DNA of 46,726 nt from positions 1-46,726 of the forward strand of contig JBPRGH010000112.1 in NCBI GenBank assembly GCA_051418055.1, read 5' to 3'. This DNA is from JBPRGH01 sp051418055. GTDB lineage: Bacteria > Bacteroidota > Bacteroidia > Cytophagales > Cyclobacteriaceae. Made by a program: the position numbers and the translations under genes. Shown here piece after piece: positions 1-8,148 of this stretch. The notes beneath the pieces were generated by a model, which saw only the letters and a list, made by a program, of their open reading frames with translations, was not told where the DNA came from and did no database searches. The number at the start of each line of letters is the position of its first letter. Position 1 is the first letter of the stretch.

Positions 1-2295
1 AAAGAGGAAGAGAAGAAGGAGCCTGTAAAAGAAGCTCCTAAGCAAGTAGCGGAGAAGAAAGAAGAGAAGAAAGAGGAAGTAAAGGCCGAAAAAGTAGAGG
101 AAAAACCAAAAGAAAAAGTGGCTGAAACTCCTCAGAAAGAGGCCGCTGAAGAAAAAGAAGTGATAGAAGCAAAAGCTGATAAGTTAAAAGGCCTTAAAGT
201 AGTAGGCAAAATAGAGCTTCCTGAAAAGAAGAAAAAGAAGAAAGAAGCTGAGCCTGTAGCATCCTCTGACGAAAGAAAAGAAGCGGCGAAAAAGAAAAAG
301 CGCCCAAGAAAGAGAATTGCAAAATCTGCACCTCCGCGCGGAGATAGAAAAGCAGCAACTAGAAGAGGTCGTCCGGAGAAGGAAGAAGTTTCCGATAAGG
401 AAATCCAGGAGCAGATCAAGCAAACTCTTGCTCGTTTAAGTGGCGGAGGCAAGAAAAAAGGTGGCGCCAAATACCGAAGAGAAAAAAGATCGGCAATAGC
501 TGAAGAAAAAGAAAAAGAACTACAGCAGCAAGAGGAGGAATCAAAAACTCTAAGGGTCACTGAGTTTATATCTGCCAATGACCTTGCTTCTTTGATGAAT
601 GTGAATGTTAACGAAGTTATTGCTACCTGTATGAGCCTTGGAATGTTCGTATCAATAAACCAGCGCCTTGATGCAGAGTCAATAACAGTAATTGCTGATG
701 AATACGACTATAATGTAGAATTTACAACTGCCGATGACGAGCTTATTGTAGAGGAAGAAAAAGATAAGGCTGCAGACCTGGCCGACAGAGCCCCTATTGT
801 AACAATTATGGGTCACGTTGATCATGGTAAAACTTCCCTACTTGATTATATACGTAGTGCTAAAGTAACATCGGAAGAAGCTGGTGGTATTACGCAGCAC
901 ATTGGTGCATATGATGTAATGACAGAAAGTGGTAATAAAATTGCTTTCCTAGATACACCAGGTCACGAAGCCTTTACGGCCATGCGTGCTCGTGGAGCTA
1001 AAGTAACTGATGTTGTTATTATTGTAGTAGCTGCCGATGATGATGTTATGCCTCAAACCAAAGAGGCTATTAATCACGCACAGGTTGCCGGTGTACCAAT
1101 AGTTATTGCTATCAATAAAGTAGATAAACCTAATGCCAATCCGGATAAGATCAGAGAAGCATTATCAGGTATTAATATTCTTGTTGAAGAATGGGGTGGT
1201 AAATACCAGTGCCAGGAAATCTCAGCTAAAACAGGTCAAGGTGTTGATGAGCTGCTTGAAAAAGTATTATTAGAATCAGAATTACTCGAGCTTAAAGCAA
1301 ATCATAATAAACCTGCTGTAGGTACTGTGATCGAAGCTTCACTTGATAAAGGGCGCGGATATGTCGCAACTCTTCTTGTGCAGGCTGGTACTATGAAAGT
1401 TGGTGATGTTGTTCTTGCAGGTGCATATTATGGACGTGTGAAGGCTATGTTTGACCACGTTGGTAACCGCCTTGAAGAAGCAGGTCCAAGTACCCCGGTC
1501 CTTATGTTAGGACTTGATGGCGCTCCGCAGGCCGGTGATAAGTTTAATGTAATGGATAATGATCGCGATGCCCGTGAAATGGCTACAAAGAGACAGCAGC
1601 TGTTGCGTGAACAATCTATCCGTACTAAAAAGCATATAACTCTTGATGAGATTGGAAGGAGACTTGCAATCGGTTCATTTAAAGAGCTTAATATAATAGT
1701 TAAAGGTGATGTTGATGGTTCTGTTGAGGCACTTTCCGATTCATTATTAAAACTTTCAACTGAACAGATACAGGTAAGCATTATACATAAAGGAGTAGGA
1801 CAGATCAGTGAGTCTGATGTACTTCTGGCTTCTGCATCCGATGCAATTATTGTTGGTTTCCAGGTACGTCCTTCAGGATCAGCCAAGAGAATTGCTGAAA
1901 ATGAAGAGATAGAGATCAGGTTATATTCCATTATCTATGACGCCATCAATGATGTTAAAGATGCTATGGAGGGAATGCTTGATCCGGAGATACAGGAAGT
2001 TATTGTTGGAAATGCTGAAGTTCGTGAAGTCTTTAAAATCACTAAGGTTGGTACAGTTGCCGGATGTATGGTTACAGACGGATTTATAAAAAGATCCAAT
2101 CCTATACGTCTAATACGCGATGGTATTGTTACTTACTCAGGTGACCTTGGCCAGCTGAAAAGATTTAAAGAAGATGCCAGCGAAGTCAAAAATGGCTATG
2201 AATGTGGTGTAAGCATCAAAAACTTTAATGATATTAAGGTTGGCGATGTGATCGAAAGCTACGAACAACGAGAAGTTAAACAAAAGCTTAAATAG
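1..2295 (+). CDS. infB: Translation initiation factor IF-2 (5' end cut by window)
   Basis: IF-2 is the GTPase that brings initiator tRNA to the 30S subunit and promotes subunit joining. The reading frame is open from base 1, so the true start lies upstream; 764 codons are visible. The first ~180 visible residues are a low-complexity Lys/Glu-rich linker, typical of the long Bacteroidota IF-2 N-terminus. It is followed by the IF2_N segment and the G domain: G1 GHVDHGKT (bases 811-834), G3 DTPGHE, G4 NKVD and G5 SAKTG. Domains II, III and the C-terminal fMet-tRNA-binding domain IV follow, ending at TAG. Upstream neighbours, normally nusA and rimP, are outside the window. A strong terminator lies 2 bp after the stop, so this is the end of its operon. 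The identification is certain. Confidence 0.98.
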   Translation, partial: KEEEKKEPVKEAPKQVAEKKEEKKEEVKAEKVEEKPKEKVAETPQKEAAEEKEVIEAKADKLKGLKVVGKIELPEKKKKKKEAEPVASSDERKEAAKKKKRPRKRIAKSAPPRGDRKAATRRGRPEKEEVSDKEIQEQIKQTLARLSGGGKKKGGAKYRREKRSAIAEEKEKELQQQEEESKTLRVTEFISANDLASLMNVNVNEVIATCMSLGMFVSINQRLDAESITVIADEYDYNVEFTTADDELIVEEEKDKAADLADRAPIVTIMGHVDHGKTSLLDYIRSAKVTSEEAGGITQHIGAYDVMTESGNKIAFLDTPGHEAFTAMRARGAKVTDVVIIVVAADDDVMPQTKEAINHAQVAGVPIVIAINKVDKPNANPDKIREALSGINILVEEWGGKYQCQEISAKTGQGVDELLEKVLLESELLELKANHNKPAVGTVIEASLDKGRGYVATLLVQAGTMKVGDVVLAGAYYGRVKAMFDHVGNRLEEAGPSTPVLMLGLDGAPQAGDKFNVMDNDRDAREMATKRQQLLREQSIRTKKHITLDEIGRRLAIGSFKELNIIVKGDVDGSVEALSDSLLKLSTEQIQVSIIHKGVGQISESDVLLASASDAIIVGFQVRPSGSAKRIAENEEIEIRLYSIIYDAINDVKDAMEGMLDPEIQEVIVGNAEVREVFKITKVGTVAGCMVTDGFIKRSNPIRLIRDGIVTYSGDLGQLKRFKEDASEVKNGYECGVSIKNFNDIKVGDVIESYEQREVKQKLK

Positions 2296-2297
2296 AT

Positions 2298-2335
2298 AAA
2301 AAGAGGCCTTTCAAATTGAAAGGCCTCTTTTTTTT
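2298..2335 (+). terminator. Rho-independent terminator after infB
   Basis: A 15-bp perfect stem (2298-2312 with 2318-2332) contains the core AGAGGCCTTTC/GAAAGGCCTCT. It has a 5-nt AAATT loop and a run of T to 2335. It lies directly behind the infB stop codon. Confidence 0.92.
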
Positions 2336-2399
2336 CAGGTTCAATGTAATATTTTTAAAAGATTTTATAAAAAAAATTAATTTACTTTGAATAAACTGA

Positions 2400-2407
2400 T
2401 ATATTTG
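2400..2407 (+). promoter_or_regulatory. Bacteroidota-type -7 box upstream of the zinc-ribbon membrane protein
   Basis: TATATTTG matches the TAnnTTTG -7 consensus of the Bacteroidota primary sigma factor. It lies 45 bp upstream of the ATG at 2453 and after the infB terminator. The expected -33 TTTG is not found at normal spacing; the nearest TTTG, at 2386, is too close. The call is therefore tentative. Confidence 0.35.
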
Positions 2408-2452
2408 TTTAATTAACGCTGTAAAACCTAGACTTAAAAACAAACTCGGCTT

Positions 2453-3208
2453 ATGGAAGAGTATCCATTACAAGATTATGCAACCTGGAATGAATGGGCT
2501 AAATATATAGCTCTGGGATTATTTGGTATCGCAATATTAATTGTCATAGGATATATGATAAGATTAGCTTCTTTGGGTGATCCCAAAAAGAAATATGATT
2601 TCATTAACAGGTATGAAATTAATTCCCTTATGGCGGCTTCTGTATTAATTATTATTGCAGCTGCCTTCTATGCTAATTCCTTCATCTATGAACTTAATGT
2701 CCTCTGGCTCTTTGTTAGAGTATTTGTTACTGTATCAATGGGATTAATAATAGGTCTTGTTGCGCAAAATCTTCTTAAATTTTATTATCCTTTTTATATT
2801 GAGAAAAGGCTTAAAAAACTTCGTTACAAACCAAGAGTTTCTCCTAAAACAGGTAAACCAATGAAGTTGCTAAGTGAAGATGAAGAAGATGTTTACCTTG
2901 ATGAAGGTATGCAGGCTGAAGAAAATATTTACTCTATTGACTATGATGTATGGGTAGATGATGAAACAGGCTATACAAAAATAGAAAAATATTCAGGTCA
3001 TTTACATGCACTACAGTGTCCTGAGTGTAGTTATCAGACTTTCAGGGTTACACGTGAAGAAATTCTTAAATCACCTACCGCAACAGAAGAAGGTGAATTA
3101 CTTAAGCATTTTGAATGTGGCTATTGTGGACATAAGGCCAGAAAAAATTATAAAGTGGCTATGTTGCAGGATCCAACTACAGAAAAGGCAAATGCTGCAA
3201 CTGCTTAA
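2453..3208 (+). CDS. Unknown membrane protein with C-terminal zinc ribbon
   Basis: I do not recognise a named family. The 251-aa protein has three predicted membrane helices (about residues 17-39, 58-79 and 83-106). A basic and acidic linker follows, then a soluble domain with two CxxC pairs (C189/C192 in CPEC and C222/C225 in CGYC), which is the pattern of a four-cysteine zinc ribbon or rubredoxin-like knuckle. It has no signal peptide; the first helix probably anchors it with the zinc ribbon in the cytoplasm. It is a single-gene unit between the infB terminator and its own terminator. Translation starts at ATG 2453 without a Shine-Dalgarno sequence. Function is unknown; a metal- or redox-sensing membrane protein is possible, but that is only inference. 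Confidence 0.85.
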   Translation: MEEYPLQDYATWNEWAKYIALGLFGIAILIVIGYMIRLASLGDPKKKYDFINRYEINSLMAASVLIIIAAAFYANSFIYELNVLWLFVRVFVTVSMGLIIGLVAQNLLKFYYPFYIEKRLKKLRYKPRVSPKTGKPMKLLSEDEEDVYLDEGMQAEENIYSIDYDVWVDDETGYTKIEKYSGHLHALQCPECSYQTFRVTREEILKSPTATEEGELLKHFECGYCGHKARKNYKVAMLQDPTTEKANAATA

Positions 3209-3226
3209 TTAAAATAATAATAAAAT

Positions 3227-3263
3227 AAAAAAAGCTGTCTCAATTATGGGACAGCTTTTTTTA
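3227..3263. terminator. Bidirectional terminator between convergent genes
   Basis: The stem AAAAAAAGCTGTC...GGACAGCTTTTTTT carries A-runs and T-runs on both sides, so it can stop transcription from the plus-strand gene ending at 3208 and from the minus-strand gene ending at 3261. The TAA of the latter lies inside the T-run. Confidence 0.85.
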
Positions 3264-3524
3264 TTCGTGCTTCAAAGGAAAATTTTTAAATTTAATCTGA
3301 TCAAAATAGAACTTCATTCTGGTATGATCCCTATCAAGTAAGTCGATCCTGTCAATTCGATCATATTTATGGTTATAGAAAACCTCAACATAAAAACCAC
3401 TCAAAAGGTACAGGTTTACTTTATGCCCATAATAACGTATTGCGGTAATAAAATTTCCTTCCCTGTAAAGAAGGCTTATTTTATCCCGTAAACTTAAAGC
3501 CTGAAAATCAAACCAATTTATCAT
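3261..3524 (-). CDS. Small conserved-looking hypothetical protein (87 aa)
   Basis: No family is recognised. The 87-aa product starting MINWFDFQALSL is soluble, rich in aromatic and charged residues, and ends in PLKHE; it contains the tract YDRIDRIDLLDRD. The frame is open further upstream to 3641, but that extension would run through the tRNA-His terminator hairpin and give an odd hydrophobic sequence. The ATG at 3522-3524 is therefore the better start. The gene lies downstream of tRNA-His on the same strand and converges on the membrane-protein gene. Its length, the shared terminator and normal amino-acid composition favour a real gene. Confidence 0.6.
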   Translation of the reverse strand: MINWFDFQALSLRDKISLLYREGNFITAIRYYGHKVNLYLLSGFYVEVFYNHKYDRIDRIDLLDRDHTRMKFYFDQIKFKNFPLKHE

Positions 3525-3608
3525 TATTGTATTATACGAATATAAAGGGAAAAAGAGAAAGCCTGCTCTTAAAAAATAAGTAGTGGCCTCTGTTTGAGAG
3601 AAGGGCAA

Positions 3609-3652
3609 ATAAAAAAGCTGCATAACGAGCATTATACTCACTTATGCAGCTT
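3609..3652 (-). terminator. Terminator of tRNA-His
   Basis: Read on the minus strand, the sequence forms AAGCTGCATAA...TTATGCAGCTT (arms at 3642-3652 and 3615-3625) followed by a T-rich tract. It lies directly behind the 3' CCA of the tRNA. Confidence 0.8.
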
Positions 3653-3654
3653 AC

Positions 3655-3731
3655 TGGGGTGAAAGACGGGACTCGAACCCGCGACCTCCTGAACCACAAT
3701 CAGGCGTTCTAACCAACTGAACTACAATCAC
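3655..3731 (-). tRNA. tRNA-His (anticodon GTG) with encoded CCA
   Basis: The minus strand folds into a tRNA cloverleaf: D stem GTTC/GAAC; anticodon stem CCTGA/TCAGG with loop TTGTGGT, so anticodon GTG; T stem GCGGG/CCCGT with loop TTCGAGT. The 3' CCA is encoded. The base before position 1 is G (at 3732) and the discriminator is C, the G-1:C73 pair that marks tRNA-His. Oddly, the acceptor stem GTGATTG/CTTTCAC has two adjacent U-U mismatches at 5:68 and 6:67. Confidence 0.95.
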
Positions 3732-3811
3732 CGTGTATAGGACTAATTCCTAAATAAGACTGCAAAACTAGGAAAATGTTAGCCAAATTAAAAACACTAA
3801 AAGATTATTTT

Positions 3812-5149
3812 TTATTCCCGATCAAAGGATAATCTTTTTCCTTTTTTCGACTCATCAAATAGTCCCTCCTCATAAACCAGATGCCCGGACACAAAAGTAT
3901 GTGTTACAGAGGAATTAAATGTTGTTCCCTCAAAAGGTGACCATCCACATTTTGCAAGCACGTTTTCTTTAGAAACTTTCCATGGCCTATTTAAATCCAC
4001 CAGAACAAGATCTGCAAAATACCCTTCCCTGATATAGCCACGTTTTTCAATTTCAAAAAGAATAGCAGGATTATGGCACATTTTTTCAATAATTCGCTCT
4101 AGAGAAATTTTATTTTGCCTGTAAAATTCCAGCATGGCAGGTAAACTATGCTGAACAAGCGGTCCTCCGGAAGGTGCATTAAAATACGTTTGGTTTTTCT
4201 CTTCCAGGGTATGCGGTGCATGATCTGTGGCTATTATATCAATACGATCATTTAATACTGCATTAAATACAGCGTCTCTGTCCTCCTTTGTCTTAACTGC
4301 AGGATTCCACTTGATAAACATACCCTTATCCTCATAATCTTCATCGCTAAACCAAAGGTGGTGAATACAGGCTTCTGCTGTAATTCTCTTCTCCTTTAGA
4401 GGTATATCATTACGAAATAATTCTGTTTCTTTAGCTGTTGAAATATGAAGTACATGTAAACGGGCGTTATGCTTTTTTGCAAGCTCAACAGCCATTGAAG
4501 AGCTTTTATAGCAGGCTTCTGTATTTCTTATTCTGGGATGGAAAGCAGCCGGAATATCCTCTCCGTATTCTTTTTTAAAATTAGCAGTATTGTCTCTGAT
4601 GGTCTGCTCATCTTCACAATGTGTCGCTATAATTAAAGGCACTTCAGCAAATATCCTGTTTAATACAGTTTCATTATCCACAAGCATGTTTCCTGTACTG
4701 GAACCCATAAAAACTTTCACTCCACAGACAGACTTTGGATCAGTTTTAAGAACCTCAGATAAATTATCATTTGAAGCTCCCATAAAAAAGGAGAAGTTGG
4801 CTAATGATTTCTCTGCCGCCAAGCTATATTTTTGTTCCAGTAAATCCTGAGTAAGTACATTAGGAACAGTATTAGGCATTTCCATAAAACTGGTGATACC
4901 TCCAGCGACAGCAGCTTTGGCTTCCGTATATATATCCGCTTTATGAGTTAATCCCGGCTCTCTGAAATGCACCTGGTCATCTATAATCCCTGGCAACAAA
5001 TATTTACCCTCACCATTGATTATTTTTGCACCAAAGTCAGTAATATCTCTTTCGATTTTTTTGATTATTTCTCCTTCTATAAGCAGATCTTTTTCTTCTA
5101 TCTGTCCTTCATTTACTATTTTGGCGTTTTTAATGAGGATTCTATTCAT
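3812..5149 (-). CDS. pyrC: Dihydroorotase
   Basis: This enzyme cyclises carbamoyl-aspartate to dihydroorotate in de novo pyrimidine synthesis. The 445-aa product has the amidohydrolase layout: a composite N-terminal beta domain, then the TIM barrel with the substrate motif DDQVHFREPG (residues 57-66), the carboxylated-lysine position K145 in GVKVFMGSSTG, metal ligands H177 (THCED) and H235 (LHIST), and the catalytic D309 (ATDHAPH). The usual first HxH histidine is Gln (Q59-V60-H61). From memory this is shared by Bacteroidota dihydroorotases, but I cannot check it here. The gene starts at ATG 5149, is divergent from the helicase gene with 57 bp between, and lies upstream of tRNA-His. An allantoinase or hydantoinase is possible but less likely. 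Confidence 0.9.
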   Translation of the reverse strand: MNRILIKNAKIVNEGQIEEKDLLIEGEIIKKIERDITDFGAKIINGEGKYLLPGIIDDQVHFREPGLTHKADIYTEAKAAVAGGITSFMEMPNTVPNVLTQDLLEQKYSLAAEKSLANFSFFMGASNDNLSEVLKTDPKSVCGVKVFMGSSTGNMLVDNETVLNRIFAEVPLIIATHCEDEQTIRDNTANFKKEYGEDIPAAFHPRIRNTEACYKSSSMAVELAKKHNARLHVLHISTAKETELFRNDIPLKEKRITAEACIHHLWFSDEDYEDKGMFIKWNPAVKTKEDRDAVFNAVLNDRIDIIATDHAPHTLEEKNQTYFNAPSGGPLVQHSLPAMLEFYRQNKISLERIIEKMCHNPAILFEIEKRGYIREGYFADLVLVDLNRPWKVSKENVLAKCGWSPFEGTTFNSSVTHTFVSGHLVYEEGLFDESKKGKRLSFDRE

Positions 5150-5152
5150 ATC

Positions 5153-5184
5153 TTTGATGACAAATTTTAAGCGCCATAAATTTA
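5153..5184 (+). promoter_or_regulatory. Likely Bacteroidota promoter for the RNA helicase
   Basis: A TTTG at 5153-5156 (-33 box) is followed after 20 bp by TAAATTTA at 5177-5184, one mismatch from TAnnTTTG. This spacing fits the Bacteroidota consensus and places the transcription start ~15 nt before the ATG at 5207. Confidence 0.45.
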
Positions 5185-5206
5185 GGCGAATTAATAACGA
5201 TTACAT

Positions 5207-6508
5207 ATGGCTGAAGGAAAAACAACATTTGATGGCTTAAAGTTAAATAAACAGCTCCTGAATGCCATAGAAGAATGTGGCTATAAACAACCAACCCCTA
5301 TTCAGCAAGAAGTTATCCCACAGGCACTTTCGGGACAGGATATTATGGGTGTTGCTCAAACCGGCACCGGTAAAACAGCTGCATATTTGCTTCCAATCCT
5401 GATGAAGCTAAAATTCGCACAAGAAATGGAGCCCAGAGCGCTTATATTGGCCCCTACCAGAGAGCTTGTCCTTCAGATATATGAAAATTTTAAAGATCTA
5501 TCCAAATACCAGGACTTGCGCGGTGTTGCCTTATATGGCGGGATTGGTCCTAAAAATCAGATTGAAGAAATAGAAAAAGGTACCGATCTCATAATCGCAA
5601 CACCCGGAAGATTTCATGACCTTTATAAAAAAGGGATTTTAAATTTAAAAAAGATTAAAACGCTGGTGCTCGATGAAGCCGATCGAATGATGGATATGGG
5701 ATTTATGCCTCAGATCCGATCCATTTTAGAGATAATACCAGTAAAGCGCCAGAACCTCCTTTTTTCAGCTACTATGCCGGAAAAGGTGGTAAAGCTTTCT
5801 GAAGAATTCTTAGAGTTCCCACAGGTAATTGAAGTTACACCACAAGCTACCGCAGCAGAAACAGTAGAACAGGAATTATATTTTGTACCTAACCTGAGGA
5901 CAAAAATTAACCTTCTGGAATATTTTCTTAAAAAGGAAGAGTTTAAAAAGATCCTTATTTTCACTCGCACCAAAGCCAACGCAGATAATGTGTACAAGTA
6001 TATTGACCGGAAACAGCTGGCCACAGTAAGAGTAATACATGCAAATAAAGGACAGAACAGCCGTATAAATGCAATTAATGAATTTCAAAAGGAAGAGCTG
6101 AGAGTTTTGGTTTCAACAGATGTAACAGCAAGAGGTATTGATATTACAGATGTCAGCCATGTAATAAATTTTGATGTCCCTATTCTTTATGAAGATTATG
6201 TCCATCGGATAGGAAGGACCGGTCGTGCCCGTAAAGTAGGTAAGGCAATTACCATGGCAGATCCGGCAGAAGAATTCCATATTTCGAAAATTGAAGATAT
6301 CATAAGAGACAAAATACCAACAATACCATTACCAGAGGTTGTAAAAATAGAAAAAACACCATTTGAGGAAAAACAGCGGATTGAAAGGGAAATAGATGCT
6401 CTTAAAAGGCGGGAAGATCCGGAATTTAAAGGTGCTTTTCACGAAAAGAAAAAGAAGTTTCCAAAGAATGTAAAAAAATCAAAACCTTCTAAAAAAAGAA
6501 GGAGATAA
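5207..6508 (+). CDS. DEAD-box RNA helicase, RhlE type
   Basis: This is an ATP-dependent RNA helicase that remodels RNA during ribosome assembly, decay or cold growth. All family motifs are visible in the 433 aa: Q motif with PTPIQQ (29-34), Walker A AQTGTGKT (50-57), PTREL, TPGR, DEAD (156-159), SAT (187-189), and in the second RecA domain TARGID and HRIGRTGR. The tail is strongly basic (ending KKSKPSKKRRR), as expected for RNA binding in RhlE-like proteins. It starts at ATG 5207 with a good upstream promoter and is followed after 3 bp by an M28 peptidase gene, so the two are probably cotranscribed. Confidence 0.95.
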   Translation: MAEGKTTFDGLKLNKQLLNAIEECGYKQPTPIQQEVIPQALSGQDIMGVAQTGTGKTAAYLLPILMKLKFAQEMEPRALILAPTRELVLQIYENFKDLSKYQDLRGVALYGGIGPKNQIEEIEKGTDLIIATPGRFHDLYKKGILNLKKIKTLVLDEADRMMDMGFMPQIRSILEIIPVKRQNLLFSATMPEKVVKLSEEFLEFPQVIEVTPQATAAETVEQELYFVPNLRTKINLLEYFLKKEEFKKILIFTRTKANADNVYKYIDRKQLATVRVIHANKGQNSRINAINEFQKEELRVLVSTDVTARGIDITDVSHVINFDVPILYEDYVHRIGRTGRARKVGKAITMADPAEEFHISKIEDIIRDKIPTIPLPEVVKIEKTPFEEKQRIEREIDALKRREDPEFKGAFHEKKKKFPKNVKKSKPSKKRRR

Positions 6509-6511
6509 ATT

Positions 6512-7885
6512 ATGAAAAAGCTCTATTTGATCATGCTGCTGATGTTTTGCAGCTATTCCATTATAGCACAGGAAGTTTCGGATGAAGAATTCATTTCAAA
6601 AATATATGATGAGGCATTAGTTAATGGGCAGTCATATAAGATGCTAGAGTATCTATGCCTTAGAATAGGCCCAAGACTAAGTGGATCAGAGGAAGCTGCC
6701 GAGGCAGTAGCTTATACAAAAGCTAAAATGGATTCATTAAAATTCGACAATGTATTTCTGCAGGAGGTAATGGTACCGCATTGGGTAAGGGGACCAAAAG
6801 AAAAAGGTTTTATCATTTTCGGTAATGAAAAGATCGAGTTAAATCCTCTTTCTTTGGGCAACAGTATAGGAACAGGTAAAGGAGGGATAACAGCACCTGT
6901 TGTAATGGTTTATTCTTTAGATGAATTGGAAGAGATGAATGATAAAAATATTAAGGATAAAATAGTATTTTTTAATCGTCCAATGGACCCTTCTACGATT
7001 GAAACATTTAAAGCCTATGGAAAAGCTGTAGATCAACGGGTTGCAGGACCATCATCTGCTGCCAGAAAAGGTGCTTTAGCGGTTGTAATTCGCTCTGTTA
7101 CAACTGCCCATGATGATCATCCACATACAGGCACTTTACGGTATGCTGATAATGCCCCTAAAATCCCTGCTTTAGCATTTAGTATACAAGATGCTGATCT
7201 TCTTACTTCTCTTTTATTAAAGAATAAGGATTTAAATCTATACCTGGAAAATTATGCTGAAATGAAACCTGATGCCTTATCACATAATGTTATTGGGGAG
7301 CTTAGAGGAACAGAAAGTGAAGATTATATTATTGCAGGAGGCCACCTGGATTCATGGGATGTAGGACATGGAGCTCATGATGATGGTGCCGGTTGTGTTC
7401 AGGCTATTGAGGCTTTAAGGATATTAAAAAAGTTAGGTTATGAGCCACGACATAATTTAAGGGCTGTAATGTTTATGAATGAAGAAAATGGCTTAAGAGG
7501 TGGGATTGAATATGCTGCACAGGCAATAAAAAAGAATGAGCATCATTTGGCTGCGATTGAATCAGATCGTGGTGGATTTACTCCCAGAGGTTTCACTATG
7601 ACCGGAGGGGAAGAAGCGGCCAGGGAAAAAGTGAAAACATGGAAACCCTTATTAGAGAAGTACGGCCTCAAAGATTTTGATCAAGCAGGAGGAGGCGCTG
7701 ATATTGGTCCTTTGCGACCTCAGGGCACACTATTGATGGGCTACTTGCCAGACAGCCAACGTTATTTTGATTATCATCATGCTGGTAATGACACTTTTGA
7801 TAAGGTAAACAGGCGTGAACTCGAATTAGGAGCTGCTGCAATTGCATCTATGATCTATCTTTTGGATAAATATGGGTTAGAATAA
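6512..7885 (+). CDS. Secreted M28 family metallopeptidase (carboxypeptidase Q-like)
   Basis: This is a zinc aminopeptidase or carboxypeptidase of the M28 family acting outside the cytoplasm. The 457-aa product begins with a signal peptide (MKKLYLIMLLMFCSYSIIAQ). A PA-type insert region (about 120-260) precedes the catalytic domain. Metal ligands and catalytic residues are visible: H278 and D280 in GGHLDSWDVG, D290/D291 in HDDGAG, E324/E325 in MNEENG, D in ESDRGG, and H422/H423 in YHHAGNDTFD. The start is 3 bp after the helicase stop, and AAGGAG sits just upstream, an unusually good Shine-Dalgarno for this genome that may support translation in this tight spot. It ends before a terminator at 8053. 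Confidence 0.92.
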   Translation: MKKLYLIMLLMFCSYSIIAQEVSDEEFISKIYDEALVNGQSYKMLEYLCLRIGPRLSGSEEAAEAVAYTKAKMDSLKFDNVFLQEVMVPHWVRGPKEKGFIIFGNEKIELNPLSLGNSIGTGKGGITAPVVMVYSLDELEEMNDKNIKDKIVFFNRPMDPSTIETFKAYGKAVDQRVAGPSSAARKGALAVVIRSVTTAHDDHPHTGTLRYADNAPKIPALAFSIQDADLLTSLLLKNKDLNLYLENYAEMKPDALSHNVIGELRGTESEDYIIAGGHLDSWDVGHGAHDDGAGCVQAIEALRILKKLGYEPRHNLRAVMFMNEENGLRGGIEYAAQAIKKNEHHLAAIESDRGGFTPRGFTMTGGEEAAREKVKTWKPLLEKYGLKDFDQAGGGADIGPLRPQGTLLMGYLPDSQRYFDYHHAGNDTFDKVNRRELELGAAAIASMIYLLDKYGLE

Positions 7886-8052
7886 GATCCTAATTATGTT
7901 CTTAAATGAACACATGCTGTCCGAAATTGTAAAGCAGCATTATAAAATAGCAGATAAAAACCTTTTTATTATTAATTCCTGTATTGGCATACTTGTTGCA
8001 TCTACTAAAGTACAAAGTGAGTGAAAGCTTCAGCTTTGGTTTAGGTTGATTT

Positions 8053-8090
8053 ATAACGGCTATCTTTTGATAGCCGTTATTATTTTATTT
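8053..8090 (+). terminator. Terminator downstream of the M28 peptidase
   Basis: A perfect 12-bp stem (8053-8064 with 8069-8080, ATAACGGCTATC/GATAGCCGTTAT) with a TTTT loop is followed by a T-rich tract. Confidence 0.8.
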
Positions 8091-8122
8091 AAAAAACGCT
8101 TCAACCTTTACAGATTGAAGCG
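8087..8122 (-). terminator. Terminator of the AGCS symporter gene
   Basis: On the minus strand, CGCTTCAATC pairs with GGTTGAAGCG (8113-8122 with 8097-8106) and is followed by TTTTTT. It lies just behind the stop codon at 8149. Confidence 0.8.
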
Positions 8123-8148
8123 CTTCTTATTTATTATTTTGTATTCTC

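Noticed and set aside
132..578. Long open frame on the minus strand inside infB
   Set aside because: A shadow of the Lys/Glu-rich infB linker; it encodes Ser/Phe-rich low-complexity sequence.
3525..3641. N-terminal extension of the small minus-strand gene
   Set aside because: It would overlap the tRNA-His terminator hairpin and gives a hydrophobic stretch unlike the rest of the protein.
7896..8024. Possible 42-aa gene after the M28 peptidase (MFLNEHMLSEIVKQHYK...)
   Set aside because: No start context, no partner and no recognisable homology; such a short frame is expected by chance in this gap.
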